The notes: generated by a model not told the origin, from the sequence alone. A stretch of DNA of 64,000 bases from Proteobacteria bacterium 005FR1 (GCA_026192395.1 WACF01000001.1:614977-678976); one strand, 5' to 3'. Shown: positions 31,813 through 42,074, numbered from the stretch's first letter. Translations and numbers: made by a program.

Positions 31813-32769
31813 TTACAAGATTTCTATGCCTTCACATTTATAGCGACCAACGAAGGTATCTTCCTGCAGTACCTCGCCGTCCAGGTTGAAGCAGAACAGG
31901 TAAGACTCGGTTCGGTCGCCGATCTCGATGCTTTTGAGTCCGACGCACTCGTCCGGATGCCCGGGCACTAGTTTGAACGAGGAAATGCCGCGATCGGGGC
32001 AAAGAGGTCCGACCTCGGTGCAGCGAATGTCGGTGAAGTCTTCGTTGGCGATGATCAGAAGATTGCCACCGCGCTCGCTTTCGGACACGGCATAGTCGAA
32101 GGGTGTAGAGGATACCTTGCGGGGAAAGAACAGCCATTCTCGTCGGTAGGGATGCCACTCGGCGGCTTCGTGGATGAGATAACCTTCCGGTGCAACGCCG
32201 GCGGCTTCGCGCAGGCGGGCGTAACGATCGGCCCAGTCCACGCTGTGGACTTCATAGTGATAGTCCAGAGCTTTCACCCACTGGTGTCGCCGCTTCCGAC
32301 CATGGCTGCCGACGACCAGGCTATCGCCGTAGAGCGTCGCCCACTCGCTTTTGAAACCCTCGAAGGCCTCGTCGCCGCTGCCGGTCATCAGAATCTGTCT
32401 TGGCACCAGCTGGTTTTCCTTGCGGATCTCACAGACGAGTCCGGTGCGATCATCGAAGGTGATCAGGCGATCGCGAAACTTCACCAGCTCGGAAAACTCG
32501 GCACCGCGCCCACCTTCGGCCAGCAGACTTATCAGCCGGTGTTCCCCGCCCTCATCCGGCGGAATCACGTCGAGGTCGTATGTGACCTTGCCGCTGGCGT
32601 CCACATGGCGCTCCAGGCGGTCGTAGCGGAGCGTGGACGTCCAGGCCTGTCTTCCGTCTTCCAGTTCGACCTGGGCGGCCTGGTCCTCGTCCGTGATAAT
32701 GGCGAGCAGATAGTCATTGGTGGCGCTGTCGTATCGTTCAAGCCTTTGCACGTCGGCCTGCGGGGGCAT
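31813..32769 (-). CDS. CANT1-type calcium-activated apyrase (bacterial)
   Basis: 318 aa. The sequence follows the soluble calcium-activated nucleotidase family: LITFDDRTGLVCEI, KSEWATLYGDSLVVGSHGR, PEGYLIHEAAEW, FPRKVSSTPFDY, ISSFKLVPG, and the final GRYKCEGIEIL. Five-bladed propeller enzymes of this family hydrolyse nucleoside di/triphosphates (UDP, GDP) with Ca2+. Most characterised members are animal ER/Golgi or secreted proteins; this one has no signal peptide. ATG at 32769 has AGGAGG at good spacing and is preferred to the ATG six bases upstream. Followed by amphi-Trp gene. Confidence 0.85.
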   Translation of the reverse strand: MPPQADVQRLERYDSATNDYLLAIITDEDQAAQVELEDGRQAWTSTLRYDRLERHVDASGKVTYDLDVIPPDEGGEHRLISLLAEGGRGAEFSELVKFRDRLITFDDRTGLVCEIRKENQLVPRQILMTGSGDEAFEGFKSEWATLYGDSLVVGSHGRKRRHQWVKALDYHYEVHSVDWADRYARLREAAGVAPEGYLIHEAAEWHPYRREWLFFPRKVSSTPFDYAVSESERGGNLLIIANEDFTDIRCTEVGPLCPDRGISSFKLVPGHPDECVGLKSIEIGDRTESYLFCFNLDGEVLQEDTFVGRYKCEGIEIL

Positions 32770-32879
32770 CGGCATCCTCCTCTACGATCACATTCGGAAT
32801 GACAATAGAGGCGGTTTAGCCTCGCCGGTTCCTGCAATGGCTTTGGCGGATTCAGCAAGGGCAGCGCTTGATCTTGCCG

Positions 32880-33640
32880 TCACCAGCGCCGTAGCAGGTT
32901 GCCTGCAAGATTGTTGGTGTTCTTCAGCGAAGGCACGGCCGTGCCGAGCAGGTCCTGCATCAGGAATCGACAAACCCGCGTACCCGCGTCCAGCGTGGTC
33001 AGGATGAACAGTGCTTCGAACAGAATGGCGAAGTGATACCAGAAGGCCATGGTTGCGCTGCCGCCAATCGCCTGCGACAGAATATGAGCCACCCGACCGC
33101 GAAGCTCGGCGCGCCGCCGGTGCGCGACAGAATGCTGCCCTCCCCCATCTCCGCTGCCAATTGGTTCAGCGCATCCGGTGTGACCACAAAGCCCCACTGG
33201 CTGATTGCGGCCGCGGCACTTTCCACCGTGGTGCCGATCAGTGCGGGCCCGCTGTTCAGTGCAAAGTAAACACCGGGATCGAGTACGCAGGCCGCGATCA
33301 GCGCTATGATTGCGACGAAGGATTCCACCAGCATGGCGCCGTATCCAATGGGCGGTATGTGCGCTTCATTGTCGATCATCTTCGGCGTTGTGCCCGAAGA
33401 AACCAGCGCGTGGAAACCGGACACCGCACCGCAGGCGATGGTGATAAACAAAAAGGGAAACAATGAACCGGCAAACACTGAACCGGTGCCGTCGATAAAA
33501 GGCGTGACCGCCGGCATCTGCAAAGCGGGATTGACGATCACAATGCCGATTGCGAGTCCGGCGATGGTGCCGATTTTCAGGAAGGTCGAAAGATAATCGC
33601 GCGGGGCCAGCAGCAGCTGGCCGGGAGAGTTGCTGCTCGC
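32880..33640 (-). pseudogene. cstA: Broken carbon starvation protein CstA fragment
   Basis: The middle of CstA (peptide/pyruvate permease) is recognisable: LLLAPRDYLSTFLKIGTI, GAVSGFHALVSSGTTPKMI and, in another frame, [19 protein letters not shown] with [10 protein letters not shown] single missing G near 33091 shifts the frame. The N-terminal half is absent, replaced by the lysR gene, and the C-terminal part after LAGNLL is missing. A dead remnant. Confidence 0.85.
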
Positions 33641-33653
33641 GCGCATCCGGACT

Positions 33654-34574
33654 TCAGACTAGACCGCTTTGGTCCCGCTCAACTGTCTCGAAAATCTCGT
33701 CCTCGCCACGGGACAGCAGTTCGCTGAATACCGGATGTTCGAACTGTCGGCGGATACTGATCGCGTAGAAGTTTTCCTGAACCTGTGGCAAATGATCGAG
33801 TACCAGCAAACGCCCATTGGCGATTTCATCTCGCACCGTAACGGGTGGTAAAACCGCCAGCGCCTGGGTATCTCTGGCCACCAGTCGCAGCATGGCCATA
33901 TCGTCCACTTCGGCAACGATTCTCGGTTTGATTTGCCAGCGTTCGCACTGCAGTTCGAAGCCGGTGCGGATTTCACTGTGGGGACCGGGGACGATCACCG
34001 GATACTGTTCCAGGTCCTGTGGTCCCCGATATTCGCGATGCACTTCCGGGTGTCCCACAATACTGACAGCCTGCTGAGCAATGCGCTGACAGCGCCAGGG
34101 GAATTCCTCGTTGCCACTGACCGGCGCATTGGAAAGCACCAGATCGAGTCGGTGCCTGGATAACTCTTCGAGCAATCCCTGCAGCCCCCGCGATCGCAAA
34201 CTCAGGCGTAGATCCTCCCGACCCAGCAAGGGCCGGATGAAGCCATCCACGAAATTCCGGGACAGGGTGGCCACCAGGCCGATACGCAGCATCCTCGACT
34301 GTTCCAGTTGCCGGTCGCGCATCACCACCGCGAGCTCCTCACCCTTGCCGAAAATGTCCTCGGCGTAAGCGAGCGCCACGTGACCCGCTTCCGTGAGGTG
34401 AAGCCGCCGACCCTCGCGGCGGAACAGCTTCTGCCCCAGTGATTCCTCGAGCTGGGAAATCTGAATGGACAGCGCTGACTGGGAGATGTGGAGTTCCCGC
34501 GCGACCTCGGTGAGCTTGGCCCCTTTAGCGACTCGCCAGAAATAGAAGAGGTGGTGGTAGTTCAGTCGGGCCAT
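33654..34574 (-). CDS. LysR-family regulator (NhaR-like) of the DAB operon
   Basis: 306 aa. N-terminal winged HTH (ARLNYHHLFYFWRVAKGAKL, ISQSALSIQISQLEESLG) is LysR type, closest in look to NhaR, and is followed by a substrate-binding domain. Divergent from dabB with 120 bases between, which hold a perfect palindrome, so it probably controls dabB-dabA-cysD and itself. The effector is unknown; for comparable operons CO2/bicarbonate or pH is possible. Its start codon lies a short distance from the operator. Confidence 0.85.
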   Translation of the reverse strand: MARLNYHHLFYFWRVAKGAKLTEVARELHISQSALSIQISQLEESLGQKLFRREGRRLHLTEAGHVALAYAEDIFGKGEELAVVMRDRQLEQSRMLRIGLVATLSRNFVDGFIRPLLGREDLRLSLRSRGLQGLLEELSRHRLDLVLSNAPVSGNEEFPWRCQRIAQQAVSIVGHPEVHREYRGPQDLEQYPVIVPGPHSEIRTGFELQCERWQIKPRIVAEVDDMAMLRLVARDTQALAVLPPVTVRDEIANGRLLVLDHLPQVQENFYAISIRRQFEHPVFSELLSRGEDEIFETVERDQSGLV

Positions 34575-34598
34575 AGATCCGCTCCGGGTTGGGCGACG

Positions 34599-34615
34599 GT
34601 TTCATTAAATGAAAC
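34599..34615. promoter_or_regulatory. Palindromic operator in the lysR-dabB intergenic region
   Basis: GTTTCATTAAATGAAAC, a perfect 17-base palindrome with a central A, lies between the divergent genes. It fits a LysR recognition site. AT-rich DNA (34620-34650) beside it likely holds the dabB promoter. Confidence 0.6.
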
Positions 34616-34694
34616 ATTAGCTATCAAAATATATATTTTACTTAAGTGAACCCGATGAGCAAACTGCGCCGAAACGCTTGCGGAGAACTGCTCT

Positions 34695-36269
34695 ATGACC
34701 TGGACCGACGTCACCCTCGCCTCCCTGTTGTTGCTCATCCCTGCTGTATACGTCGTTCCGGCGCTGCTGGTTCGCGCCAGCCCCTCTCTCGGCTCCGATG
34801 AAAAGCTATGGCGCTTTGCGGAAGGATTGGCTCTGCTAGCGCTGGGTGCCATTCTGTTCGCCAGTGTACTGGCCACCCTGTTCCCGACCACCGCCGCGGC
34901 CTGGGTCCTGCCGAATGCACTGACGCTGATCATGGCCACACTGGTGAGCTTCATCGGCCTGCTGATCCTGCGCTTTTCCCGCCGCTATCTGGCCGGTGAC
35001 GCCGGACGGGCCAACTTCCTGCGCTGGTACCTCTTCACCCTCGGCGCCATCAGCCTGTTCGTCATCGTCGATCACCTGGCGCTGGCCTTCGCCGCCTGGG
35101 TCGCCACCAGCCTGAGCCTGCATCATCTGCTGGTTTACTACCCCGATCGCCCCAAGGCATTGCTCGCCGCGCACAAGAAGTTCTTCCTCGCCCGACTGGC
35201 CGACCTGGCCCTGTTTACCGCCTTCGTGCTGCTGGCGCTAGAGGGTGGCAGCGCGCTGATCAGCGACATCGTCCCCACACTGGCCGCCGCCGAATCATTG
35301 AGCTGGCGCGCGGAGCTCGCCATGGTGCTGCTGGCGCTGGTGGCGATTCTCAAATGTGCGCAGCTGCCTTTTCATGGCTGGCTGCTGCAGGTGATGGAAG
35401 CACCCACGCCAGTGTCGGCGCTGCTGCATGCGGGCATCATCAACGTCGGCGGATTTCTGCTGCTGCGCTTCGCGGGACTGCTGGCCCTGGCGGACACGGC
35501 GCAATGGCTGCTGGTGTTGGTCGCCACGGCGACGGTGCTGGTCGCGAGCATCACCATGCTTACGCGAATCAGCATCAAGGTGATGCTGGCCTGGTCTACC
35601 TGCGCGCAGATGGGGTTCATGCTGCTGGAGATCGGGCTGGGACTCTATGCCCTCGCCCTGCTGCACCTGGTCGCTCACTCCTGCTACAAGGCCTATAGCT
35701 TCCTCAACAGCGGCGAGACAGTACGCGGCCAGATCAACTCAGAAGCGGGCGGTTCCAGGCCGCCGCTGAAAGGCTGGCACGTGTTCGCCGGCTCGCTGCT
35801 GGCGGTTGCGGGAATCTCGGCAGTGCTGGCGAACAGTCCCGACTGGACGCCCAACGCCCTTCTGGTGATGACTGTCGTTGCTGTCGCCGCCGCGACTCTC
35901 GCCACCGAATCACTGCGCTACCGGCTTGGCTCGATACTGCTGCCGCTGCTGGCGACCACACTGGCGATTTATATGTTCAACCACTGGCTGTTCAGCAGCC
36001 TCACCGATGATCTCTTTCCGACCGTGGAGAACAACTGGGGGCCCGTGATGTTTGCGGGAGCAGCTTTCGCCCTGCTGTTTGCCTTCTACGCAGCGCTCCG
36101 CGCTCGCCCTCAGTCACGCTTAAGTCAGGGACTTTATCCCGTGATCTACGCCGGCCTGTATCTGGATGAATGGTTTACTCGACAGACCCTGCGCTGGTGG
36201 CCTCCCTCATTCGAGCTCGCCCGACCCGATCATCTCTCCGACGTCCAGGTAAGGAGCACTTCCCTATGA
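34695..36269 (+). CDS. dabB: DAB inorganic carbon transporter, membrane subunit DabB
   Basis: 524 aa, about 13-14 helices of the NuoL/MrpA family, including CAQLPFHGWLLQVMEAPTPVSALLHAG and STCAQMGFMLLEIGLGLYAL (ion-translocating helices with conserved Lys/His). In the DAB system this subunit couples ion flow to DabA-driven CO2-to-bicarbonate conversion (established for Halothiobacillus). The four-base ATGA overlap with dabA and no other complex I genes exclude Nuo. Start ATG at 34695 follows the divergent promoter region. Confidence 0.88.
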   Translation: MTWTDVTLASLLLLIPAVYVVPALLVRASPSLGSDEKLWRFAEGLALLALGAILFASVLATLFPTTAAAWVLPNALTLIMATLVSFIGLLILRFSRRYLAGDAGRANFLRWYLFTLGAISLFVIVDHLALAFAAWVATSLSLHHLLVYYPDRPKALLAAHKKFFLARLADLALFTAFVLLALEGGSALISDIVPTLAAAESLSWRAELAMVLLALVAILKCAQLPFHGWLLQVMEAPTPVSALLHAGIINVGGFLLLRFAGLLALADTAQWLLVLVATATVLVASITMLTRISIKVMLAWSTCAQMGFMLLEIGLGLYALALLHLVAHSCYKAYSFLNSGETVRGQINSEAGGSRPPLKGWHVFAGSLLAVAGISAVLANSPDWTPNALLVMTVVAVAAATLATESLRYRLGSILLPLLATTLAIYMFNHWLFSSLTDDLFPTVENNWGPVMFAGAAFALLFAFYAALRARPQSRLSQGLYPVIYAGLYLDEWFTRQTLRWWPPSFELARPDHLSDVQVRSTSL

Positions 36270-38716
36270 GCACGCTTGCACCCGAACGAAATGCGCTGAC
36301 GGCCACTTCGCTGAAACGACAGGCTGCCGTGCGCAATGCCTGCGGACTGATCGCGCCGGTCTGGCCGCTTGACCGCTTCATTGCAGTGAACCCGTGGTGG
36401 AACCATGTGAATCAGCCCTTCGAAGATGTTGCCGCCCGGCTATCCGCTCGCGGCGGCGTGACTCCGCTGATGAAGGGCGAGTATTTCCGCCAGCGCTGGG
36501 AAGGCGGCAGCATTCGCGAAGCGCATCTCCAACAGGCTTGCGACGAACGCCGGGAAGGAACACTGGACCTGCCAGCGCTGCTCGCCGCACTCGAACAGAA
36601 ATCACCGACCGCGCGAACGCTTCTGTGCAGCGACTGGATCGACCGTCAGCGAGACCCGGTTCATCAGATGCCTTGGAACAACGAAATCGTCGATCAGATC
36701 AGTCAGTTCTGCGGAGCCTATTTCGACCGGGGTCAGGCCAGCTGGACACCGCCGCGCGAGAAAGGCCTGTACGCGAGTTGGCAAGCCAACGCCTCCCGGG
36801 ACCGCGGCATCGGCTTGCTGATGGGCGAGCCCGGTGTGCATCGCCAGATCGCCGCACTTCCGGTGCGCGCCGGCGATCTTCTGGAAGCCGCGCTCGATGA
36901 ACTGGCCGTCCCCGAGACGGCGCTGGTGTCCTACGCCCATTCACTGCTGCTGAACATCAACGGCTGGGCATCCTGGTGCGCTTATCTGGCCTGGCAGAAT
37001 CGACTGGAAAAGAAGGCTGAAGGAGATGAACTGTTCGAGCTGCTCTGCATTCGTCTCGCCTGGGAACTGGTGCTGTGTCGGCACTACGGTTCTGCGTTTA
37101 GCCGCTCGGAATTCACGGCGGCGTTGGTCGACGAGCGATCCCGGATTGAAGCGCACCAGCAGCACCAGGCTGCGTTGCTGATCTGGCAGCGTGCGGCGGA
37201 ACTTGCCTACCAACAGGATCTACTCCACAAGATCCGCAAACATTCCGAAGCCCATTCCGAAACAGGGATCGGCGAACCCCTTCTGCAGGCGGTGTTCTGC
37301 ATCGATGTGCGCTCCGAAGTCTACCGACGGCACCTGGAGTCGCTCGACAGCCGCATTCAGACCCTGGGCTTTGCCGGCTTCTTCGGGCTGCCAGTGGCTT
37401 GTCAGGCGGGTGGTTCCGACTACCACCGCCCGCAGCTGCCAGGGCTGCTCGCGCCCGCTTATCGGGTCAGCGAACCGAACCGCTCCGTGAATGGCAAACG
37501 CTGGGCACTGGGCGAAAGCTGGCGCTCCTTCGCCAAGGCTTCACCATCCGCCTTCACCTTTGTGGAAAGCGCCGGCCTGGCTTACCTACTGAAACTGGTT
37601 AAAAGCAGCTACCGCGGCGAACTGCTCGCCGATCCGCTCAGTCCCTCAGCGCCGCCCGAGTTGTCGCACCTCGATTCCGGTGACGCGCTGAGCGTTGCCG
37701 AGAAAGCGCAGCTGGCCGACGGCATTCTCACCGGCATGGGGCTGACCAAAACCTTTGCTCCCGTGGTGCTGCTGGTTGGCCACGGCAGCCACAGCCGGAA
37801 CAACCCGCATCGCGCCTCGTTGGACTGCGGCGCCTGTGGCGGACAGACCGGCGAAGTCAACAGCCGCGCCGTCGCTCACCTGCTAAACGATCCGGCGGTG
37901 CGCAGTGCGCTCGCTGAACAGAACATCGTGATTCCGGAGCAAACACGCTTTGTCGCTGCGCTGCACGACACCACCACTGACGAAATTCGCCTGTTCGACA
38001 ATAAGCTGGCGAAGAAGGAGTGGAACGGAGGACTGGGCAAGACCGTCGAAACCTGGCTGCGCGAAGCATCAGGGCTGACTGCGAGGGAGCGATGCGCAAA
38101 AATCGATGACGGTGAAGCCCGCGCGGTGGATCTGCAAAAACGCGGCCGTGACTGGTCTCAGGTGCGACCGGAATGGGGGCTTGCCAACAATGCCTCCTTC
38201 ATCATCGCCCCGCGCAGACTCACCCGGACGTTGAATCTCGATGGGCGCTCCTTTCTGCACGACTACGAGGCAGGGGAAGATCTCGACTTCAAGGTTCTCG
38301 AGCAGATCATCACCGCCCCGATGATCGTCACCCACTGGATCAACTTTCAGTACTACGCCTCGGTAGTCGATAACCGTCACTATGGAAGCGGCAACAAGGT
38401 GCTGCACAACGTCGTCGGCGGCAACATCGGTGTGTTCGAAGGCAACGGCGGAGATTTGCGAACCGGGCTGCCCATGCAATCGCTTCACAATGGCAGTGAG
38501 TGGATGCACCAACCGTTTCGCCTGTCCGTGGTGGTCGCCGCGCCGAGAAAAGCGATCGAAGATATCGTTGCGCGTCATGAAGCGGTGCGCCAGCTGGTGA
38601 ACAACGAGTGGCTTTATCTCTTTCAGCTGGATCACGCACAGCAGGGTCGCAATAGCGCGCGCTTTTTCAAGGGTGAGTGGATAGAAACTGAAGAGCCTGG
38701 GGAAGGTGTCAAATGA
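36266..38716 (+). CDS. dabA: DAB inorganic carbon transporter, DabA (DUF2309)
   Basis: 816 aa cytoplasmic zinc protein, beta-carbonic-anhydrase-like, which makes bicarbonate from CO2 in a vectorial way. By my count the zinc site is Cys345 (FCIDVRSE), Asp347, His506 (VGHGSHSRN) and Cys521 (DCGACGG), matching the C/D/H/C set of known DabA. The ATG at 36266 has AAGGAG upstream and overlaps dabB. The gene ends by overlapping cysD. Full length, so probably functional. Confidence 0.92.
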   Translation: MSTLAPERNALTATSLKRQAAVRNACGLIAPVWPLDRFIAVNPWWNHVNQPFEDVAARLSARGGVTPLMKGEYFRQRWEGGSIREAHLQQACDERREGTLDLPALLAALEQKSPTARTLLCSDWIDRQRDPVHQMPWNNEIVDQISQFCGAYFDRGQASWTPPREKGLYASWQANASRDRGIGLLMGEPGVHRQIAALPVRAGDLLEAALDELAVPETALVSYAHSLLLNINGWASWCAYLAWQNRLEKKAEGDELFELLCIRLAWELVLCRHYGSAFSRSEFTAALVDERSRIEAHQQHQAALLIWQRAAELAYQQDLLHKIRKHSEAHSETGIGEPLLQAVFCIDVRSEVYRRHLESLDSRIQTLGFAGFFGLPVACQAGGSDYHRPQLPGLLAPAYRVSEPNRSVNGKRWALGESWRSFAKASPSAFTFVESAGLAYLLKLVKSSYRGELLADPLSPSAPPELSHLDSGDALSVAEKAQLADGILTGMGLTKTFAPVVLLVGHGSHSRNNPHRASLDCGACGGQTGEVNSRAVAHLLNDPAVRSALAEQNIVIPEQTRFVAALHDTTTDEIRLFDNKLAKKEWNGGLGKTVETWLREASGLTARERCAKIDDGEARAVDLQKRGRDWSQVRPEWGLANNASFIIAPRRLTRTLNLDGRSFLHDYEAGEDLDFKVLEQIITAPMIVTHWINFQYYASVVDNRHYGSGNKVLHNVVGGNIGVFEGNGGDLRTGLPMQSLHNGSEWMHQPFRLSVVVAAPRKAIEDIVARHEAVRQLVNNEWLYLFQLDHAQQGRNSARFFKGEWIETEEPGEGVK

Positions 38717-39636
38717 CAAGGGCCATGACCCACCTGAAAAAGCTCGAGGCAGAAGCCATTCACATCATCCGCGAAGTGGTCGCCCAGTTCGAGAATCCCT
38801 GCATGTTCTACTCGATCGGCAAGGACTCCACGGTGATGCTGCACCTAGCTCGCAAGGCCTTCTTTCCGGGGCCCGTGCCCTTCCCCCTGCTGCATATCGA
38901 CACCACCTGGGAATTCGCCGAAATGGCGACCTTCCGGGACAGTCTCGCGCAGAAACACCAATTGGATGTCCGGGTGTACATCAATCAGGAAGCGCTGGAT
39001 CAGGGAATCCACCCGATCGAGTCCGGTTCAGTGGCTTACAACGACCAGATGAAAACCCAGGCACTCAAGCAGGCCCTCGCCAGGTACCGTTTTGATGCAG
39101 CACTCGGCGGCGCCCGCCGCGACGAAGAACGCTCGCGGGCCAAGGAACGGGTGTTCTCGGTGCGGGATCGTTTTCAGGGATGGGACCCGAAGGCGCAACG
39201 ACCCGAGCTATGGAACCTCTACAACACTACGCTAGGCGCCGGCGAATCGGTGCGGGTGTTTCCGCTCTCCAACTGGACTGAGCTGGATGTCTGGCTATAC
39301 ATCATGAGCGAGAACATCGACATCGTGCCGCTCTACTTTGCCCGGCAGCGACTGTGTTGGCGCGATGACCGCTCGGGTACGCTGCTCGCACTGGATGACG
39401 AACGAATGCTGCACTACCTGTCGAAAAGCGAGCAGGAAAGCCTCGCCGAGCGCTGGATACGCTTCCGCACCCTGGGCTGCTATCCCCAAACCGGCGCTGT
39501 TGAAAGTCGCGCGACTACCGTTGGCGAGATCGTGCAGGAAATGCTGCTAAGCCGAACCAGTGAGCGTCAGGGACGATTGTTGGACAAGGACCAGGCGGCT
39601 TCGATGGAGAAGAAAAAACGGGAGGGATATTTCTGA
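38713..39636 (+). CDS. cysD: CysD-type ATP sulfurylase small subunit
   Basis: 307 aa adenylyl-transferase of the PAPS-reductase-like family. PP-loop [29 protein letters not shown], and [18 protein letters not shown] are the CysD hallmarks; the length equals E. coli CysD (302 aa). CysD forms sulfate adenylyltransferase with the GTPase CysN, which is absent here. Overlap of four bases with dabA makes it translationally coupled to the carbon pump. Alternative start ATG at 38725. Confidence 0.88.
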   Translation: MTRAMTHLKKLEAEAIHIIREVVAQFENPCMFYSIGKDSTVMLHLARKAFFPGPVPFPLLHIDTTWEFAEMATFRDSLAQKHQLDVRVYINQEALDQGIHPIESGSVAYNDQMKTQALKQALARYRFDAALGGARRDEERSRAKERVFSVRDRFQGWDPKAQRPELWNLYNTTLGAGESVRVFPLSNWTELDVWLYIMSENIDIVPLYFARQRLCWRDDRSGTLLALDDERMLHYLSKSEQESLAERWIRFRTLGCYPQTGAVESRATTVGEIVQEMLLSRTSERQGRLLDKDQAASMEKKKREGYF

Positions 39637-39680
39637 GAGGGCGAATCCAGACTTTTCAGGATCAATGGTCGGGACTGATT

Positions 39681-40085
39681 TCATGACGATGCATTTGCGC
39701 GATTCTCGATATATAGCAGAACGATCGCAAGGGCAGTCAGGCCGAGTTCCACGCCGAGCAGTGAGAACTGAATAAGCACCTGACTTTGATCGAAAACAAT
39801 GCCGTAAAGCCGAACGATGCCGATCGAGCCAAGCATCGCAATCGTGGCAATCAGCCCTTCCCTGACGCGATAAGTAGCGGTGTAGCTCAGGAAGACTGCA
39901 ACCCCGATCATCATGCCACCATAGGTCGCTCTTATCTCCGTGAGCGCTGATGCGCTTTCAAGCGCGATTCCCAGGGGAGCGACCGTCCCTGGCGGATCGA
40001 TCAGCGCGATAAGCCCCAGGATCAGAAAGCTTGCGGCAACTATGAGCAGGAAAACTCGCGAGGTAACTGCGCTGGTTTTTCTCAT
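39681..40085 (-). CDS. DUF4345 membrane protein
   Basis: 134 aa with four hydrophobic helices (e.g. FLLIVAASFLILGLIALI and GLIATIAMLGSIGIVRLYGI). The RxYG and E-R-x-G pattern fits the DUF4345 family. Strong RBS GGAGGG. Function unknown. Convergent with cysD. Confidence 0.75.
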   Translation of the reverse strand: MRKTSAVTSRVFLLIVAASFLILGLIALIDPPGTVAPLGIALESASALTEIRATYGGMMIGVAVFLSYTATYRVREGLIATIAMLGSIGIVRLYGIVFDQSQVLIQFSLLGVELGLTALAIVLLYIENRANASS

Positions 40086-40216
40086 GATCCCTCCACGAAG
40101 CGGCGTTCAATGCAGAGTCTTATCCAACCGAACCAAGGTAAGGCAGGCAAGCTACCGGATCGCCCGGGATGGTGCAATTGATTTCGAAGGCGCCTTCGAT
40201 GCTGATATTCCGTCGA

Positions 40217-41110
40217 TCAGACTTGCTTCGTGATTTGCTGATAGACCGCGCGATGCTCTTCAGCCGACACCCCGCATCTTTCGGCCAAAGCAAGCAGGTA
40301 GCCGGTCATGTAGTCCAGTTCCAGCGCGCGTCCGGCGCTGGCGTCCTGCAGCATGGACGATCGGTTGTTGGCTGTCGCCCTGGCCACCTGCCGCGCCACG
40401 TCGAAAGCCGGTTCGCTGAAGGTAAAGCCCGCCGCCGCCAGGACGGCATCGGCCTCCGTCCCCAGTCGGCGCATCTGCTCGAGCGCCGCCGGTATCGCCA
40501 GGAGTTCGCCATTGCGGCAGTCATAAAGCACGGTCAGAGGGTTGATCAGGCAGTTGATGCGCAGCTTGTTGCCGAGATGCCATTCGATCTGCTCCACCTG
40601 TTCGGCATCGAGTCCCGCGGTTTGAAACAAAGCCGTCCAGTCGAATGCTTTGCCAGTCAGACCGCCGATTCGGGTGATGCCTCGTCCCGCGTGCACTACG
40701 GTATCCGGCGGCTCCCTATAGGCGCCTTCGGTGGAGCTGGCGGCATGGATGCTCAAACCGGGAAAGCGATCGACGATCGCCTCCTGGCTGCCCATGCCGT
40801 TTTGCATCAGCAGCAGCCCGCTGCCTTCGGTCAGATAATCCGCTACCGATTCCACGGCCGCGAGGGCGTCCTGTGCTTTGGTGCAGACGATCACGCGCTC
40901 GATCGCGGCGTCTAGCGTTTCGGTAGTTTGTTGCGGTAGGGTGACAATCGTTTCGTTGTTGCCTTCCCGGAACCGGAAGCGCAGCTCCGGCGTGGTCATG
41001 CCCGGACGTCGGATCAGCGTCACCGGCACTACACGAGAGAGATGGGCGGCCAGCATCAGGCCGATGCTGCCAGCGCCAAGGATATGAACGGTGTCGACTG
41101 GAGAGGACAT
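40217..41110 (-). CDS. panE: 2-dehydropantoate 2-reductase family (PanE/ApbA)
   Basis: 297 aa. NADP-binding VHILGAGSIGLMLAAHL at the N-terminus, the catalytic Lys in KLRINCLINPLTVLYD, and ELDYMTGYL near the end match ketopantoate reductase. Converts ketopantoate to pantoate for CoA synthesis, or a paralogue with related substrate. Six bases after a small conserved gene, so in an operon with it. Confidence 0.85.
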   Translation of the reverse strand: MSSPVDTVHILGAGSIGLMLAAHLSRVVPVTLIRRPGMTTPELRFRFREGNNETIVTLPQQTTETLDAAIERVIVCTKAQDALAAVESVADYLTEGSGLLLMQNGMGSQEAIVDRFPGLSIHAASSTEGAYREPPDTVVHAGRGITRIGGLTGKAFDWTALFQTAGLDAEQVEQIEWHLGNKLRINCLINPLTVLYDCRNGELLAIPAALEQMRRLGTEADAVLAAAGFTFSEPAFDVARQVARATANNRSSMLQDASAGRALELDYMTGYLLALAERCGVSAEEHRAVYQQITKQV

Positions 41111-41116
41111 GTCTTG

Positions 41117-41326
41117 CTAGTCCAGCGCCCGATACTGGGTGATCAAGCGTATAATCTCATGGTCGCTTGTCGCGGACGCCAGAGACATGTTGACCGATGC
41201 CCTTTGAGGCAGGTGAATATTGAACTTCGAGCGCAGGATCTCGATGACTTGCTTATCATCGTCGGGATCGAACTCTCGCCCGGCATAAATGCAGATGCGC
41301 TGAAAGAGGAAATCTTTATTCGCCAT
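41117..41326 (-). CDS. Small conserved protein upstream of panE
   Basis: 69 aa, begins MANKDFLFQRICIYAGREFD and is hydrophilic and helical. No Cys, signal or membrane segment. An in-frame upstream ATG at 41377 adds 17 residues without support. Conserved-looking but unrecognised; likely translated with panE (6-base gap). Confidence 0.6.
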   Translation of the reverse strand: MANKDFLFQRICIYAGREFDPDDDKQVIEILRSKFNIHLPQRASVNMSLASATSDHEIIRLITQYRALD

Positions 41327-41429
41327 GAGAAGGACGCTTCCGGGTGGACTTGAGGATCGCTCGCAGCGGGCTGGCAAGCGGCCTGGATTTTATCATTTGA
41401 AAACAATCACAAAGAGGTAGACAGCTAGC

Positions 41430-41981
41430 ATGCCGGTCAAATTCCTGGATTATCTCCGTTGGCAGAATCTGCAGTCCATCTGGCGTGGATGGTGGTTCTG
41501 GACGGCGATTGCCGTGCTTTGCCTTGCCCTTGAGGCCGGAGCCCTCTATTACCAGCATGTGCTGGACTATGCCCCCTGTGAGCTGTGCATCTATGTTCGG
41601 GTCTGGCTCGCGGGCATTCTGCTTGTCAGCCTGCTGGGGCTGTTTCTGCGACGTTTCAAACCCGGCGCGCTGCTCTGCGCGCTGGCTGGCCTGGGCCTGT
41701 CAGTGGGCCTCGGCATGGAAACCTACGACCTGCTTAAAGTGGAATACAACTTCGGCGGTGGGAGTTTCTGCCGCTTCATGGCCAACTTCCCCACCTGGGC
41801 ACCGCTCGACGAGTGGTTCCCGCCCCTCTTCGCCGTCCGCAGTACCTGTATGGCCACGCCCGAGGTGCTGTTCGGAATCAGCATGGCGGATGCCCTTGCC
41901 GTGGTGAGTGTCGTGTTGGTTGTGGCTTTCGCGTTGGCGGTGTTGGGGATCGGCAGAAGTTTGGTACAAAGCCGACCTTGA
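41430..41981 (+). CDS. dsbB: DsbB-type disulfide bond formation protein
   Basis: 183 aa, four transmembrane helices. First periplasmic loop has the redox pair CELC (YAPCELCIYVRVW), and the second has CRFMANFP and RSTCMATPEVLFG, the quinone-linked cysteine pair. DsbB reoxidises DsbA using quinone. Length slightly over the family norm. Single gene, no DsbA nearby. Confidence 0.88.
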   Translation: MPVKFLDYLRWQNLQSIWRGWWFWTAIAVLCLALEAGALYYQHVLDYAPCELCIYVRVWLAGILLVSLLGLFLRRFKPGALLCALAGLGLSVGLGMETYDLLKVEYNFGGGSFCRFMANFPTWAPLDEWFPPLFAVRSTCMATPEVLFGISMADALAVVSVVLVVAFALAVLGIGRSLVQSRP

Positions 41982-42074
41982 TCTAGGCTCAGCGCCTGTT
42001 TCCCATCAGCCGGCCTGTTGGGTTCCCGTTTGCAGCTTTTTGCGCGAACAACGAATCTTCAAGATTGCAGCTAT

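Noticed and set aside
34695-38716. Complex I (NuoL) or Mrp antiporter operon
   Set aside because: Only one NuoL-like gene is present and it is fused in translation to a DabA zinc protein, which defines the DAB system.
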